From positions 3,084,501-3,148,500 of the forward strand of contig CP047423.1 in assembly GCA_014058405.1 (NCBI GenBank): a DNA stretch of 64,000 bases, read 5' to 3'. The notes beneath the pieces are model-generated. The model did no database searches. It saw only the letters and a list, made by a program, of their open reading frames with translations, and was not told the origin of the DNA. Both the position numbers and the translations under genes were made by a program. Positions 36,607 to 46,642 of this stretch are shown here, piece after piece (position 1 is the stretch's first letter; the number at the start of each line of letters is the position of its first letter). Origin of the DNA: Candidatus Nitrospira kreftii (lineage in GTDB: Bacteria > Nitrospirota > Nitrospiria > Nitrospirales > Nitrospiraceae).

Positions 36607-36981
36607 TCAGGCCGCTTTTGACGCTTTTCTCTTCCACTCCATCATCTTCGCCGTCAGTCGGGAGGAGGCGGCGGTGTACTCCCCTTGCAATCCAACCGAC
36701 GCTTCGGCACCAGCCTTGTCCCCTGCCTGCACCTTCGAAACCACCTCGGCAGCAGCTTTATGAAAAGCTTTGTGCAGGTCTAGGACTTCTTTGTAGTGTG
36801 GATCTGAAGCCATTGAGCTTCCAGCCATACTGTAAAGCCACTTGCCGAATTCACAACGATTGTCGACAACGACCTCTGCCGGACTCAGAGACAATGTCCC
36901 CGCGATGCTCTGCCTGAGCTTCGCCTTCCAAAGCCCATGCGCTCCGACAGCTTTATCAATCTGCTCGAGAATATTCGACAT
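36607..36981 (-). CDS. stand-alone CZB (chemoreceptor zinc-binding) domain protein
   Basis: A 124-residue protein that matches a CZB domain: AHGLWKAKL with the first His (residue 15), DNRCEFGKWLY with the zinc Cys (residue 43), and HKAFHKAAAEV with the remaining His residues. CZB domains bind zinc and sense hypochlorous acid or zinc, usually attached to chemoreceptors or diguanylate cyclases. Here it stands alone. Confidence 0.85.
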   Translation of the reverse strand: MSNILEQIDKAVGAHGLWKAKLRQSIAGTLSLSPAEVVVDNRCEFGKWLYSMAGSSMASDPHYKEVLDLHKAFHKAAAEVVSKVQAGDKAGAEASVGLQGEYTAASSRLTAKMMEWKRKASKAA

Positions 36982-37211
36982 GGTCCCTCCTCTAAGATGA
37001 ATTGGAGCCCAATTCCTCTTTCGGCAGGAAGGAGAGAAATCTTAATTCGGTAAGTCGCGGAAGAACCCCCGTGAATCCAAGACAGTAGAGGTCTCAATTT
37101 TATCGCAGTGGCGTATCGGGTTCCGGCGAGAATGCCCGAGCCTGTCGATGTCGCTCTTGCCTGCTGTTAGTGGAATCGCCAGAGTGGGCCGTAAAGTGGG
37201 CCTAGACCGTA

Positions 37212-37571
37212 TTAGTGAGGTTTCTTGGTGAGGTCTCTGTACAATTCCCAGGCTTGGGCCAAGGAAAAGGTACGAGAAGGGTTTTCGGGATTGGTTTCCT
37301 CAGTTCTCGCCGTCGGGGTGCACGCCATCAGTCCGAAGAACCAGGCGATGATGCCACATATGGGAATGCCCAGCATGATCAACAACATCCCCGGTCCGTC
37401 GCTGGTCCAGTGCGCCTTCTGACCGACAGCGATGAGCCCAATGGCTGCCGCCGCAGCGGCCAGGGCAATGGTCACGGCGAGGCCTCGCGCAATATACCGG
37501 ACAACTGTGCTTCGGGAGGTGAGTGCCCAGATGAAGACGATAAGGAGGACAGACCAAAAAAGAATGCTCAT
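37212..37571 (-). CDS. small membrane protein, unknown
   Basis: A 119-residue protein with about three hydrophobic helices (ILFWSVLLIVFIWAL, an Ala-rich second, and LLIMLGIPICGIIAWFFGL) and a polar C-terminal tail ending in RDLTKKPH. No family is recognised and it is alone on its strand here. Confidence 0.55.
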   Translation of the reverse strand: MSILFWSVLLIVFIWALTSRSTVVRYIARGLAVTIALAAAAAAIGLIAVGQKAHWTSDGPGMLLIMLGIPICGIIAWFFGLMACTPTARTEETNPENPSRTFSLAQAWELYRDLTKKPH

Positions 37572-37839
37572 GCCGGGCTACTCCTCTCCTAAGCTCATAC
37601 CAGTGATACTCTATCTTGGAGAGCCCGGTTCCTGAAGGAAAATGCCAAATCGACGCAGCTCAGTTCCGTGCCGTCCGGTTCGGCGATTAACACCTAACGA
37701 GGAGCAACTCGCTTTCCGGAGGCGGCCTTGACCTGTTCTAACCGGCTGGCGTGCGCTGATTCAGACATTGTGCTAGAGTGGGAGCCAATTGTACGTCATG
37801 TGCTGGTCGTCAGTCATGCACGAGCGTGGAGGTGGAGGA

Positions 37840-38304
37840 ATGAAAGGTTTCGCCTTCTGGTTGGCGCTATTCGGGCTTTCATTCGGCGCATCAGTGGCAC
37901 AGGCCGAGGGCCTATTCGACAAGATGCTGGATCGAGCAATCGACAGCGCCGAGAGAAAAACACAGAATCGGATCAACCAACGGATCGATCAAACGATCGA
38001 TAAAGGCATCAACAAGACAGAACAAACCATGCAGTGCGTGGCGACAGACCAGGAGTGCTTCAAGAGAGCCAAAGAAGAAGGGAAACAAATATCCATCGTC
38101 ACCACTCCTTCGGCTCCTTCGGCCTCCGACTCCGTGAAATGTGTCGTGACGGACAGTGGTTGTCTCAAACAGGCCAAAGCACAGGGCAAGAAGGTCGAGA
38201 TCGTGGACGAAGCAGAACTGGACACTCTCCGCTGCTCTATGTCCGATGGAGACTGTCTGAAGCGCGCAAAGTCATCAGGGAAAAAGGTAGAAATTGTTGA
38301 CTGA
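37840..38304 (+). CDS. secreted protein with three cysteine-pair repeats
   Basis: A 154-residue exported protein (signal peptide ending AQA-EG). A helical amphipathic stretch with repeated RI-NQRIDQTIDK follows. Then come three units of about 24 residues, each C-x(4)-D-x(2)-C-[FL]-K-x-A-K: CVATDQECFKRAK, CVVTDSGCLKQAK and CSMSDGDCLKRAK. Each ends in GK(K/Q)(V/I)(E/S)IV. The cysteines could form one disulfide per unit. Family unknown. GGAGG precedes ATG 37840. Confidence 0.7.
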   Translation: MKGFAFWLALFGLSFGASVAQAEGLFDKMLDRAIDSAERKTQNRINQRIDQTIDKGINKTEQTMQCVATDQECFKRAKEEGKQISIVTTPSAPSASDSVKCVVTDSGCLKQAKAQGKKVEIVDEAELDTLRCSMSDGDCLKRAKSSGKKVEIVD

Positions 38305-38356
38305 TCAAAATAGCCGACACTCTCAAGAGGCTGCCTGAACAGATCTTGGCCCTCCC

Positions 38357-38638
38357 TCAGATACTCGAACGATTTTCAGCGGCAAGCACCTCTTCGGCAT
38401 GAGCGATCGCATCTTGCAATACCTTAAAGCTCTTACCTGGCCGCCCAACTTTCGGCAGGTCTCTTAGAAACCGAGAGGCCGCATCCACCAGTACCTGCAG
38501 CGTCCCCTTCATATCTGCTACCTCACTTGGGTTTTCTACCCCGGCCGCGCGAGCCATCGCCAATCGTCGACGTGGCCCCACATAGGGTTCGGGAGCAATG
38601 GGATTATCCTTTTCAAGCTCAGGCCGTCTAAATATCAT
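38357..38638 (-). CDS. small hypothetical protein
   Basis: A 93-residue protein of unknown family. The N-terminus is charged (MIFRRPELEKDN) and the rest predicted helical (LVDAASRFLRDLPKVG; LQDAIAHAEEVLAAEN). It lies between the Cys-repeat gene (convergent) and the next + strand gene, and nothing suggests a role. Confidence 0.5.
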   Translation of the reverse strand: MIFRRPELEKDNPIAPEPYVGPRRRLAMARAAGVENPSEVADMKGTLQVLVDAASRFLRDLPKVGRPGKSFKVLQDAIAHAEEVLAAENRSSI

Positions 38639-38791
38639 GCTAGTCCCTCCAGAGACCCCAGCAAGGTACCACAGGTCGTGTTGATTTTCAGCGCAGCCGA
38701 GGAGCGATTACTACGACAACCTTACGCCGGACATCGGCAAGTTAAGGACGTGAACTTAGCTCCCTTGCCCGCCCTTTCGCGGGAGAGTATA

Positions 38792-39106
38792 GTGAAGCTC
38801 ATGAGTCGGTTCAGCTCCAGAACATTGTCCTCTACATTCTGCGGGAGCGGCGTGGCTGTGCTAGTCCTATTCGTGTGTATTTGCGTAGTATCGCAGATGC
38901 TCGGAACACCGGTCACGCTCATTGAGGTCCTCACGTCGGAGCTGCCTGGAGAATCTGTCTCAGAGGACTTCTCAGTTCCTCCCGTAACACCCGAACCAGA
39001 CCTCACTACCCAGGCTCGTCTTTACGAAAACGTCGATGCCTTACAACATCTTCCGATTCTTGCGATCTCTGTTTTCCATCCTCCTGACGTATCGCTGCCG
39101 TTCTGA
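38792..39106 (+). CDS. small membrane-anchored hypothetical protein
   Basis: A 104-residue protein with an N-terminal helix (VAVLVLFVCICVVSQML) followed by a Pro-rich, acidic soluble tail. GTG 38792 has GGGAG seven bases upstream; ATG 38801 is the alternative. Family unknown. Confidence 0.4.
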   Translation: MKLMSRFSSRTLSSTFCGSGVAVLVLFVCICVVSQMLGTPVTLIEVLTSELPGESVSEDFSVPPVTPEPDLTTQARLYENVDALQHLPILAISVFHPPDVSLPF

Positions 39107-39270
39107 TTACGTCATCGGACCCCAGGGTACTGCTTGCCCATGCGAGTGAAATGTTCTTTCTCCTCCATGGGGAGGCGAGTTCGAATGCATGCGAAGACCA
39201 ACTCCCAAGAGCGAGAGTGACTTCGCCAATGCTCAAGAGTGGATGTATTTTAGACAAGGAGGTGAATCAA

Positions 39271-39360
39271 ATGCCTGGTATGAACGATGCGCTCTCTTAC
39301 ATCATTTTGGGGGGCTTTGCCTTCGCGATCATTATATGGGCCCTGTTTTTTGCTGGCTAG
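39271..39360 (+). CDS. 29-residue membrane peptide
   Basis: The peptide has a short polar N-terminus (MPGMNDALSY) and one membrane helix (IILGGFAFAIIIWALFF). AAGGAGGTG is located 8 bases before the ATG, a very strong ribosome binding site, which argues that the short frame is truly translated. It could be a subunit or modulator of a larger membrane complex, but no partner is visible. Confidence 0.55.
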   Translation: MPGMNDALSYIILGGFAFAIIIWALFFAG

Positions 39361-39936
39361 GAGACAGCCCCCGACTCACCCCTCGATTTCATGGTCACCG
39401 GAAGCAGGAAGCCCGGGGTAGAAATCGGGACGTACGTGAGGAGTTAATGACGGTGAGTGGAACCGTGAGCGGTGCGGTAAGGTGACGCGTGTGTCCTCTC
39501 GATCTGACGAGGGCTCGGGGCTCGCAAGGACCGCACACCGACAGCAATGGCCTCAAGTTCAGTGTGCGCGCCGCGCGCGCCGATTGTACCTATCGCGTCG
39601 TCGAGCAGCGAGCGCAATACGACCTGCACGTTGCGAAGACGCGTGATGCAGTACGTAAAGATGTATCCGAGCCATATGTCACGTCGCGAACGCTCTCGCC
39701 GGGGCCCTGGATGATGGCTCGTGGGCCCATCCGGAGAGCAGGGATATGCACCGAGGAATCCGTACATCTCTGCACACAAGGCCACGATAAACGCGGGAAA
39801 ACCGGCTAGCGATCGACAATTGCGCGCCGTCCGCAGGCGCCTGGGGCTCAATGCCGAGAGATAAAGTGGGCGGAATTAATGAGGACGAGGCCCCACACTC
39901 CCATATGGCTTCGTCGTTATCCATTTCAACGCTCTG
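39361..39936. other. stretch without convincing gene
   Basis: Open frames exist on both strands but they overlap each other, are rich in Arg and Cys, and lack ribosome binding sites. I see no RNA gene or repeat here. Confidence 0.5.
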
Positions 39937-40476
39937 CTAGAGATTGCAGGCTTCTTCCTTGATTTCCGGACCTGGGATCGGATGTTGGCGAACCTGCTTC
40001 ACATAGTTCCGACAGTCCATCTCGGCCCCTTCCTTGTTCGCTTGGCCTTCTTTCACCAACCGTCCCCATTGGGCGAGGCGGTCCATAAACGGATCGTACC
40101 GGCACTCATTTTTCCCTGAGGGTGCCCCAGTCAGTTGTTGGCACTTGGTCACCCAGAGCTCCGGCGTCAGCGTGCCGCTCTCCACAGACTTGGTCAGTTC
40201 GTAGAGCGTATCGGCCACCGATCCAAAGTCACAAATTGCAGGATCGACAGGTGGTGGAGCCGAGTGATTCCGATCGACGGTATGCAGCATCTGGCGACAA
40301 TTGGTCTCACCGGCCTCTTTCGAGATCAGTCCCTTTTCGATCTGCTGCTTGGTTTCCGTCCGTCGCTCATCGAACTCGGATTTGGACAGGAGCGCGGGGG
40401 CTCCGACCATCATTGCCGTCGTTGTCGGACAACCCGCCAGAACCAGGGGTAGGAGGCCAAGGAGAAATCGTCGCAT
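39937..40476 (-). CDS. putative lipoprotein with several cysteines, unknown
   Basis: A 179-residue protein with a leader and lipobox LVLAGC. The mature part holds about six cysteines with a repeated module: NCRQMLHTVDRN, KCQQLTGAP and DCRNYVKQVRQ each follow a helix by similar spacing. No family is recognised. ATG 40476 begins the leader; the frame opens 24 bases earlier. Confidence 0.6.
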   Translation of the reverse strand: MRRFLLGLLPLVLAGCPTTTAMMVGAPALLSKSEFDERRTETKQQIEKGLISKEAGETNCRQMLHTVDRNHSAPPPVDPAICDFGSVADTLYELTKSVESGTLTPELWVTKCQQLTGAPSGKNECRYDPFMDRLAQWGRLVKEGQANKEGAEMDCRNYVKQVRQHPIPGPEIKEEACNL

Positions 40477-40652
40477 CAGCACCTCGCATCCAATAATCAA
40501 TAATAGGCCAGGCCTACAACAGCCGAGCTGCGCGCGATCTTACGGACCGCGTCCAGTGAGTTCAAGAGCCCGATCGAGATTCCTAACTTGCGAGACAGAA
40601 GACGATGTCTAGCATGGTGCGGAGGCAGGGCCGCCCGAAATGAATCCGACTT

Positions 40653-41110
40653 CTACTGAGCAACGGAGGTGCTGTTTGGCATGTTCGACGGGCGCCAGGG
40701 CATTTCGACAAGTTGCTGCTCTCTCCGCCCCCCCGCATATAGATAGGCAAAAGGCTCGTGGCTTGGGACCGAAAGGGAGGGAGCCTTGCCGAAAGCGTTG
40801 TTGAGCGTTTGAACGAAAAGGTCGTCGATCGCATGCAGTGAAGAATCATAACTGCCTGGTGTCTCAGGTATTCTAACGGCAAACAGCGTAGAAAACCCAT
40901 CTGCATAGTCCGCCACCGTCAGCTGATCTTGCTCTTTCAATATCGGATGTCGGAGACCTAGGCGTGCTCCATGGTCTCCATGAACAATGACTATAGAATC
41001 GCTGAACGTTCCTGCCAATTGCATCCTCTGGAACAATTTATCCAACTCGTCGTAGAGACATTCCATTTGCTTTAAATACTGATCAAAACGAATCTCTCTA
41101 CTTTCCGGTG
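40653..41110 (-). pseudogene. sulfatase/phosphoethanolamine-transferase-like gene, C-terminal fragment cut by the IS element
   Basis: The frame encodes a C-terminal part of an alkaline-phosphatase-superfamily enzyme. IVIVHGDHGARLG is the metal-binding DH motif of that superfamily. The coding sense continues upstream of the first Met as REIRFDQYLKQ to a stop at the IS boundary, so the N-terminal part with the catalytic nucleophile is missing. No continuation was seen on the far side of the IS, which suggests a deletion accompanied or followed the insertion. Confidence 0.65.
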
Positions 41111-41173
41111 TGACCTTCCCCCGATTTCACAGACACCTGTATAAGGAGGAGTTTGATGAAATTGGAGGGCAGC

Positions 41174-41470
41174 ATGAGCACCAAGACCAGACGGCAGTAT
41201 ACGGAAGAGTTTAAGACAGAAGCAGTGCGGTTGGTCCGAGACTCGGCACGACCGGTTGCACACGTAGCCAGAGATCTGGGCATTGCCGACCATCTGCTCT
41301 ACCGCTGGCGGGCGGAGCAGCAGCAGGCAGAGGAGCGTGGAAGGACGCGGCAGGACCTCCGAGCTGAGGAGGCCGAACTGGCCCGACTGCGGCGTGAAAA
41401 TGCCGTCCTGAAGCAGGAGCGGGATTTTTTAAAACGTGCGGCGGCGTTCTTCGCGAGGGAGTCCCAATGA
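41174..41470 (+). CDS. IS3-family transposase OrfA
   Basis: A 98-residue DNA-binding protein with a helix-turn-helix (RRQYTEEFKTEAVRLV ... VARDLGIADHLLYRW) and a C-terminal leucine-zipper-like coil (ELARLRRENAVLKQERDFLKRA, typical of OrfA). ATG 41174 begins MSTKTRRQ; a start 21 bases earlier is possible. It overlaps orfB by four bases (ATGA); a frameshifted OrfAB product is known for the family. Confidence 0.9.
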   Translation: MSTKTRRQYTEEFKTEAVRLVRDSARPVAHVARDLGIADHLLYRWRAEQQQAEERGRTRQDLRAEEAELARLRRENAVLKQERDFLKRAAAFFARESQ

Positions 41471-42330
41471 GATACCGCGCGATCCAGGAGCACGACCGTC
41501 GCTATCCGATCCGCCTCATGTGCCGAGCACTGGCGGTCTCCCCTGCGGGGTATTATGCGTGGCGCGGACGTCCTGAGAGTCGGCAGGCGGTCGCCAATCG
41601 GACGCTCCTGGTCACAATCCGCGTGCTCCATCAGGACAGTCGCCAGACCTACGGCAGTCCGAGTATTTGGCGGGCGCTCCGCAAACAGGGTCACCGGGTG
41701 GGAGAGCATCGCGTGGCGCGGCTAATGCGTCACAATGGCCTCCGGGCCAAGACCGTGAAGAAGTGGCGGGCTACCACATACTCGTCGCACGGCTTGCCCG
41801 TGGCGGCTAACACGCTTGACCGCCAGTTCAGGGTGCCCCAGCCCAACCAGGTCTGGGCAGGCGATATCACCTACGTCTGGACAATGGAGGGCTGGCTGTA
41901 TCTGGCCGTGCTGCTGGATCTGTACTCGCGTGCCGTCATCGGCTGGGCGATGGGCCCGCGCTTGACCGGAGATTTAACCGAACAGGCCCTCCGCATGGCG
42001 CTCGCCACGCGGCAGCCCACAGCAGGACTCCTGCATCACTCCGATCGCGGGAGTCAATATGCGGCAGAGGCCTACCAGCAGTTGCTCACCACGCATGGCA
42101 TCACAGCCAGTATGAGCCGCACCGGCAATTGCTGGGACAACGCCTGTGTCGAGAGCTTCTTCGGAACATTGAAGCAGGAACTCGTGTACCATCGGCACTA
42201 TGCCACACGAGCGGAAGCGAAACAGGACATTTTCGAATACATCGAGGTGTTCTACAATCGGACGCGTCGGCACTCGACCCTCGGCTATGACTCCCCGGCC
42301 GAGTACGAAGCAAGGGCCGCAGTCGCGTAG
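41467..42330 (+). CDS. IS3-family transposase OrfB (DDE integrase)
   Basis: A 287-residue rve-type catalytic protein. The DDE triad is in WAGDITYVWT, VLLDLYSRAVIGW and ACVESFFGTLKQE. The C-terminal RTRRHSTLGYDSPAEYE is family-typical. It is full length. Confidence 0.93.
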   Translation: MRYRAIQEHDRRYPIRLMCRALAVSPAGYYAWRGRPESRQAVANRTLLVTIRVLHQDSRQTYGSPSIWRALRKQGHRVGEHRVARLMRHNGLRAKTVKKWRATTYSSHGLPVAANTLDRQFRVPQPNQVWAGDITYVWTMEGWLYLAVLLDLYSRAVIGWAMGPRLTGDLTEQALRMALATRQPTAGLLHHSDRGSQYAAEAYQQLLTTHGITASMSRTGNCWDNACVESFFGTLKQELVYHRHYATRAEAKQDIFEYIEVFYNRTRRHSTLGYDSPAEYEARAAVA

Positions 42331-42637
42331 CCTGGTGTCCATGAAACTGGGGGAAGGTCACCCCACGTGACCCGGATGGCGCAGCGTGCGGCCTAATAAA
42401 ATATGGAGCACGCGTCAAACAGCTTGGTCGCCATGTCCAGGCGTCATGGGTCATGCACCTTCACGATGAGATACGCTCCAAAAACCCAGTGGAATCTTGT
42501 GACTAGATCGTGTCAAACTAGAAACTTGAGTGGTTGGTCTTAGGATAGTGTGGAAAATCAGAAGCGATGCCCTATTGAGGGGGCATTGCGGCACATACGA
42601 TACGGTGACCATACAACGTCGTATTAAATCTTATTAG

Positions 42638-43003
<366 letters not shown>

Positions 43004-43096
43004 TTCTTTCACGTCGTGCTTCCGTGCGACTAGAGGATGCCGAGAACACGAGCACTAGTGTGATGGTTTGCCTTGGCATAATCGAAACGATGAGTC

Positions 43097-43399
43097 ATGG
43101 CTGATAAAATTCCAAGATTTATGACCAATGCAACCGTCATTAAAATTTTAGCAAAAGTCTTTGCGTTTCAAGCCATCGAGATCGACCTCTTGCGTTCTCA
43201 TGCCGGAATTTCCGATGCTGATTGGAAAGCCCTTAAAACGAAGGCGTTTAAGAAAACCTACGCCAAGCAGCGTGCTTTTTATGAAGATCGCTTGACAGGT
43301 GCCTTCGCGTTGGAGCGCATTTCTCAGTCTGAACGCGAGACAAGACTTCTCGAACTCTGGTTAAAACAAAGTGAGGAGTCCACCAAAGAGGAACCGTAG
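43097..43399 (+). CDS. hypothetical protein
   Basis: A 100-residue, mostly helical, Lys/Glu-rich protein (DADWKALKTKAFKKTYAKQRAF). No family is recognised and no strong ribosome binding site is present. The gene is supported by its length and codon pattern only. Confidence 0.5.
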   Translation: MADKIPRFMTNATVIKILAKVFAFQAIEIDLLRSHAGISDADWKALKTKAFKKTYAKQRAFYEDRLTGAFALERISQSERETRLLELWLKQSEESTKEEP

Positions 43400-43622
43400 A
43401 CCAAACCGACCTCGTCAGGCACGCCTAGTGTCGGCGAGGAATCGGTCACGTAGCCACTTGCACATGACTAGCGCATCCATATAGCTCTTGGTCGACACTC
43501 TACGGTAGATGATCATGGCACCTGAGATACTCAGCACGTTCCATCACGTCGCGCCGTTGCGACTGCACCCGTCGATGTCTCGTCACCCTTTGACGACTCG
43601 TTGCTGTTAGCGTGAGACCTTC

Positions 43623-43886
43623 TCATAGTCGGCTCCGAAGCCGCTCATAACCCTTCTTCAGTTCATCGATCGCCAGACCCAGTGCCGCACCGACAGATTC
43701 GGCCGTCTTGCCCACTTCCTCCCGTGCTGCTTCCAGCTTAGGCTTGATCTCGTCCCACTGACTTTCCAAACGGGCCCATTCATCTTTTGCATCTGCCTTC
43801 GCCAAGTGAAGCTGGACTTGAAGCTCATCACGCTGTTGTTTGAGATGGTCCAGCGCTTTTGTCATCTGCTGTTTAACGTCTGACAT
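43623..43886 (-). CDS. small coiled-coil protein
   Basis: An 87-residue protein forming a near-continuous amphipathic helix (ALDHLKQQRDELQVQLHLAK; EEVGKTAESVGAALGLAIDEL). Similar short proteins are common beside stress genes. ATG 43886 follows AAAGGAG; the longer frame to 44027 has no support. Confidence 0.65.
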   Translation of the reverse strand: MSDVKQQMTKALDHLKQQRDELQVQLHLAKADAKDEWARLESQWDEIKPKLEAAREEVGKTAESVGAALGLAIDELKKGYERLRSRL

Positions 43887-44251
43887 GAGGTGTGCTCCTT
43901 TGGTGAAGGTGAACGTGTATTCTTGTGACTTCTGTTCGGTTAATGAATTTAGTAAATTCAATATCTTACGATCTAATAAGCGTGCGTATTCTAGCTCGTT
44001 GACATAGACAGAGCTAGCCCCACTCACCCATCAACCTCGCTCTGCCCTTTCAACTCGATGCTCAGGTTAAGAGCATCGCCCTCGTAAAGTCACCATTGCA
44101 GAAGACGGCAAACTCGGCGATACTGTCAAGAGGTGACCAAGAGTTGAGCCATGTCCACTAAAGACGGGTGAACTGGTGGCTGAACGGGGGGAGTATAAAG
44201 GCCTCCCCCGGAACCGATAGCGAACGACTGGTACTGGCAGGAGAAACGGTA

Positions 44252-45031
44252 GTGAGACGACACATTAGGACTACGAGATTCTGGCCGATAGCGTGGTCAC
44301 TCGTGGTGCTGACAACCTGGATGGGAACCGAGGCCTGGGCTTATGAATCGGGACCAGTGAAGGGAGGAGCTACTGTACGAGGCACCGTAACCGTCGCCGG
44401 AACCGTACCGGCGCCCAAGGAATTCGAGTTACGTCGTTTTCCAGACTATGAGTTTTGTGGCACACTATCCGATGATCGTGGGAATCGGCGCCTGAGGGAA
44501 GTCACGTTCAGGCCGGACGGCGGTCTCAAAGATGTCGTCGTGATGGTGGAAGGGGTGAAACAGGGCAAGCCCTTTGCTTTCACCGATGCCGAAGTGGAAG
44601 CAGCACTCTGTCAATTTCTGCCCTTCGTCACCGTCGTCAACGACACGCGTCGAGTCACGGTGTTTAATCGGGACCCAGTACCTCACGACATCCAAGCGTT
44701 GGCATCCGAGCAAACTGGAAGCGATATGGTCTTCTATCGGCCGTCCTTAGAGGCCAGTGGGACCACCAATCTTGTGCAGCTCGCCAAAGGTCAACACGCA
44801 TTTACCATGCACTGCAGTCAGCACCCCTACATGCAGAACTGGGGCTATGCCGTCGACAATCCCTATTACGCTGTGACGGATGCGACTGGCTCCTTCTCCA
44901 TCGAAGATCTCCCGTCAGGGACCTATCGCCTCAAAGCCTGGCATCCGATTCTCGGCACGCAAGAGCAGGAGCTCACCGTGGATCCCAATGAAACGGCCTC
45001 ACTGGAGCTGTCGTTTAAAGCCAACTTTTGA
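44252..45031 (+). CDS. exported cupredoxin/carboxypeptidase-regulatory-like protein
   Basis: A 259-residue exported protein (signal peptide ending EAWA-YE). A methylamine-utilisation/plastocyanin-like copper fold is suggested by FNRDPVPHDIQA, then HAFTMHCSQHPYMQNWG, which offers His, Cys, His and Met in type 1 copper order. The C-terminal part is a carboxypeptidase-regulatory-like sandwich (DATGSFSIEDLPSGTYRLKAW). GTG 44252 has ggcaggaga in front. A decayed partial copy is at 46643-46734. Confidence 0.75.
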   Translation: MRRHIRTTRFWPIAWSLVVLTTWMGTEAWAYESGPVKGGATVRGTVTVAGTVPAPKEFELRRFPDYEFCGTLSDDRGNRRLREVTFRPDGGLKDVVVMVEGVKQGKPFAFTDAEVEAALCQFLPFVTVVNDTRRVTVFNRDPVPHDIQALASEQTGSDMVFYRPSLEASGTTNLVQLAKGQHAFTMHCSQHPYMQNWGYAVDNPYYAVTDATGSFSIEDLPSGTYRLKAWHPILGTQEQELTVDPNETASLELSFKANF

Positions 45032-45227
45032 TTGGGAACCGTTCATAATGAACCGAGGTCCAGGGAAGGTACCTACACTCTTACCCCAGCCGAGCCATTA
45101 ATTCGACTCCTGAACTTTTTTCAGACACCTGCCAGCGACAGCATCAGGTCTTGGCTATTTTCGAGGCCGCTGATGTGCGAAACAACAGGTCAAATCTCTG
45201 CCTCTTACCGACCCTAACGATTGGTAT

Positions 45228-46436
45228 TTATTGCAGAGAGAGAATTTCCTGATACAAGGTCTCGGTTTCCTTGGCAATGGCAGCCCAGCTAAAGAATTGT
45301 TCTGCTCGTTGGCGACCGGCTTTGGCGAACCGTTCACGCATTCCCCTATCAGCCATCAAGCGATTGACAGCAGCAGCTAGATCCCGCTCGAATTTTCTTG
45401 GGCTTAACGGAGTAAAGGGAGATTCCGGCAGTTGTTGGACAGGGACTAGAATGCCGGTTTCTCCATCCTCAACGACCTCCGGAATCCCCCCAACAGCTGA
45501 TGCAACCACAGCGGTCTCGCATGCCATTGCTTCAAGATTAATAATTCCAAAGGGTTCATAGATAGAGGGACAACAAAAGACTGCAGCGTGTGAATAGAAC
45601 TCGATCACGCTTTGCTTGTCCAACATCTCGGGAATCCAAATCAGGCCGGGTCTGTTAGCAGAGGCTTCGTTGACCGCAGCCTCCATTTCTGTGGCGATTT
45701 CGGCGGTATCGGGGGCCCCGGCACAGAGAACCACCTGGAAGTCAGAATCGAAATACTTGATGGCTCGAACCAGGTGTATGATTCCTTTCTGACGAGTAAT
45801 GCGTCCGACAAACAAAACAAACGGCTTGGACGGATCTACCCCATAGCGTCGAAGAGCGTCATCCGCTGGCTGTTTTCTATATTCCATTGGATCAATTCCA
45901 TTATGGATGACCTTGATCTTCTCTTCAGCAATGCGAAAATGGTGCAGGATATCCTGTTTGGTTCCATACGAGACAGCGATGACGGCATCGGCCATCTCGA
46001 GGGCCGCCCGTTCCACCCACGAGGAAAAATCATATCCACCTTTGAGCTGTTCTCGTTTCCAAGGGCGCAGCGGCTCTAAGGAATGAGTCGTGAGGATGAG
46101 CGGGATCCCGTAATTCAGCTTCGCTAAGATGCCACCGAGATGCGTATACCACGTATGACAGTGGACGAGATCGGCCTCAATGCCAAACGAGTTGAAGTTC
46201 AGCCCTCTCTGAACAGCCCCAAATACAGACTCCAAATATTTCGGACACCCGTAATCGATCTTCTCGAGTTTAAACCCTTTGACGTGAAGGTTATGGTGAG
46301 CGAGATACTGATCACCAAAACACCGAACTTCCACCGGAAGCAGTTTAGCCAATTCCTTGCTCAGGTATTCCACGTGAACACCCGCTCCACCATAGGTATA
46401 GGGTGGGTATTCGTTACTGAGCATCAGAACTTTCAT
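45228..46436 (-). CDS. glycogen synthase, actinobacterial GlgA/GlgM-type GT4
   Basis: A 402-residue glycosyltransferase family 4 protein. It starts MKVLMLSNEYPPYTYGGAGV, the nucleotide-sugar-binding Gly loop, followed by LILTTHSLEPLRPWKREQ (a signature of the Corynebacterium/Mycobacterium-type glycogen synthase). The C-terminal EPFGIINLEAM has the E-x7-E motif and FVGRITRQKGI the sugar-nucleotide turn. It would use ADP-glucose or make maltose-1-phosphate for glycogen; which of these is not readable. Confidence 0.85.
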   Translation of the reverse strand: MKVLMLSNEYPPYTYGGAGVHVEYLSKELAKLLPVEVRCFGDQYLAHHNLHVKGFKLEKIDYGCPKYLESVFGAVQRGLNFNSFGIEADLVHCHTWYTHLGGILAKLNYGIPLILTTHSLEPLRPWKREQLKGGYDFSSWVERAALEMADAVIAVSYGTKQDILHHFRIAEEKIKVIHNGIDPMEYRKQPADDALRRYGVDPSKPFVLFVGRITRQKGIIHLVRAIKYFDSDFQVVLCAGAPDTAEIATEMEAAVNEASANRPGLIWIPEMLDKQSVIEFYSHAAVFCCPSIYEPFGIINLEAMACETAVVASAVGGIPEVVEDGETGILVPVQQLPESPFTPLSPRKFERDLAAAVNRLMADRGMRERFAKAGRQRAEQFFSWAAIAKETETLYQEILSLQ

Positions 46437-46642
46437 GTTGAGGGTTCTTTCTGTGGTTCAGTTGATACAGTCTTACATCAATATCAATATCGGCATGAGC
46501 CCCTGCTTCCTGCGTTAACCGTTACGCCACGATATAACTAGCCGTCGAATCATTCAAGCCCGCTGTCGACTCAATCTCGGAAAGGCGAAGCGGATAAGAA
46601 TCCAGGGGTCTGGCCCCCTAAACTTTTCCCATCACGCCGAAG

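Larger units (their letters stand above)
41111..42360 (+). mobile_element. IS3-family insertion sequence, complete
   Basis: A 1250-base element with two overlapping transposase frames. The terminal inverted repeats are 41111-41137 and 42334-42360: tgaccttccccc matches at both ends, with 23 of 27 positions identical overall. No matching 3-4 base target duplication is visible at the edges. It interrupts or borders a sulfatase-like gene. Both transposase frames are intact, so it may be mobile. Confidence 0.9.

Noticed and set aside
39444..39851. Overlapping frames on both strands of 100-135 codons
   Set aside because: Arg/Cys-rich translations with no ribosome binding site or leader; treated as non-coding.
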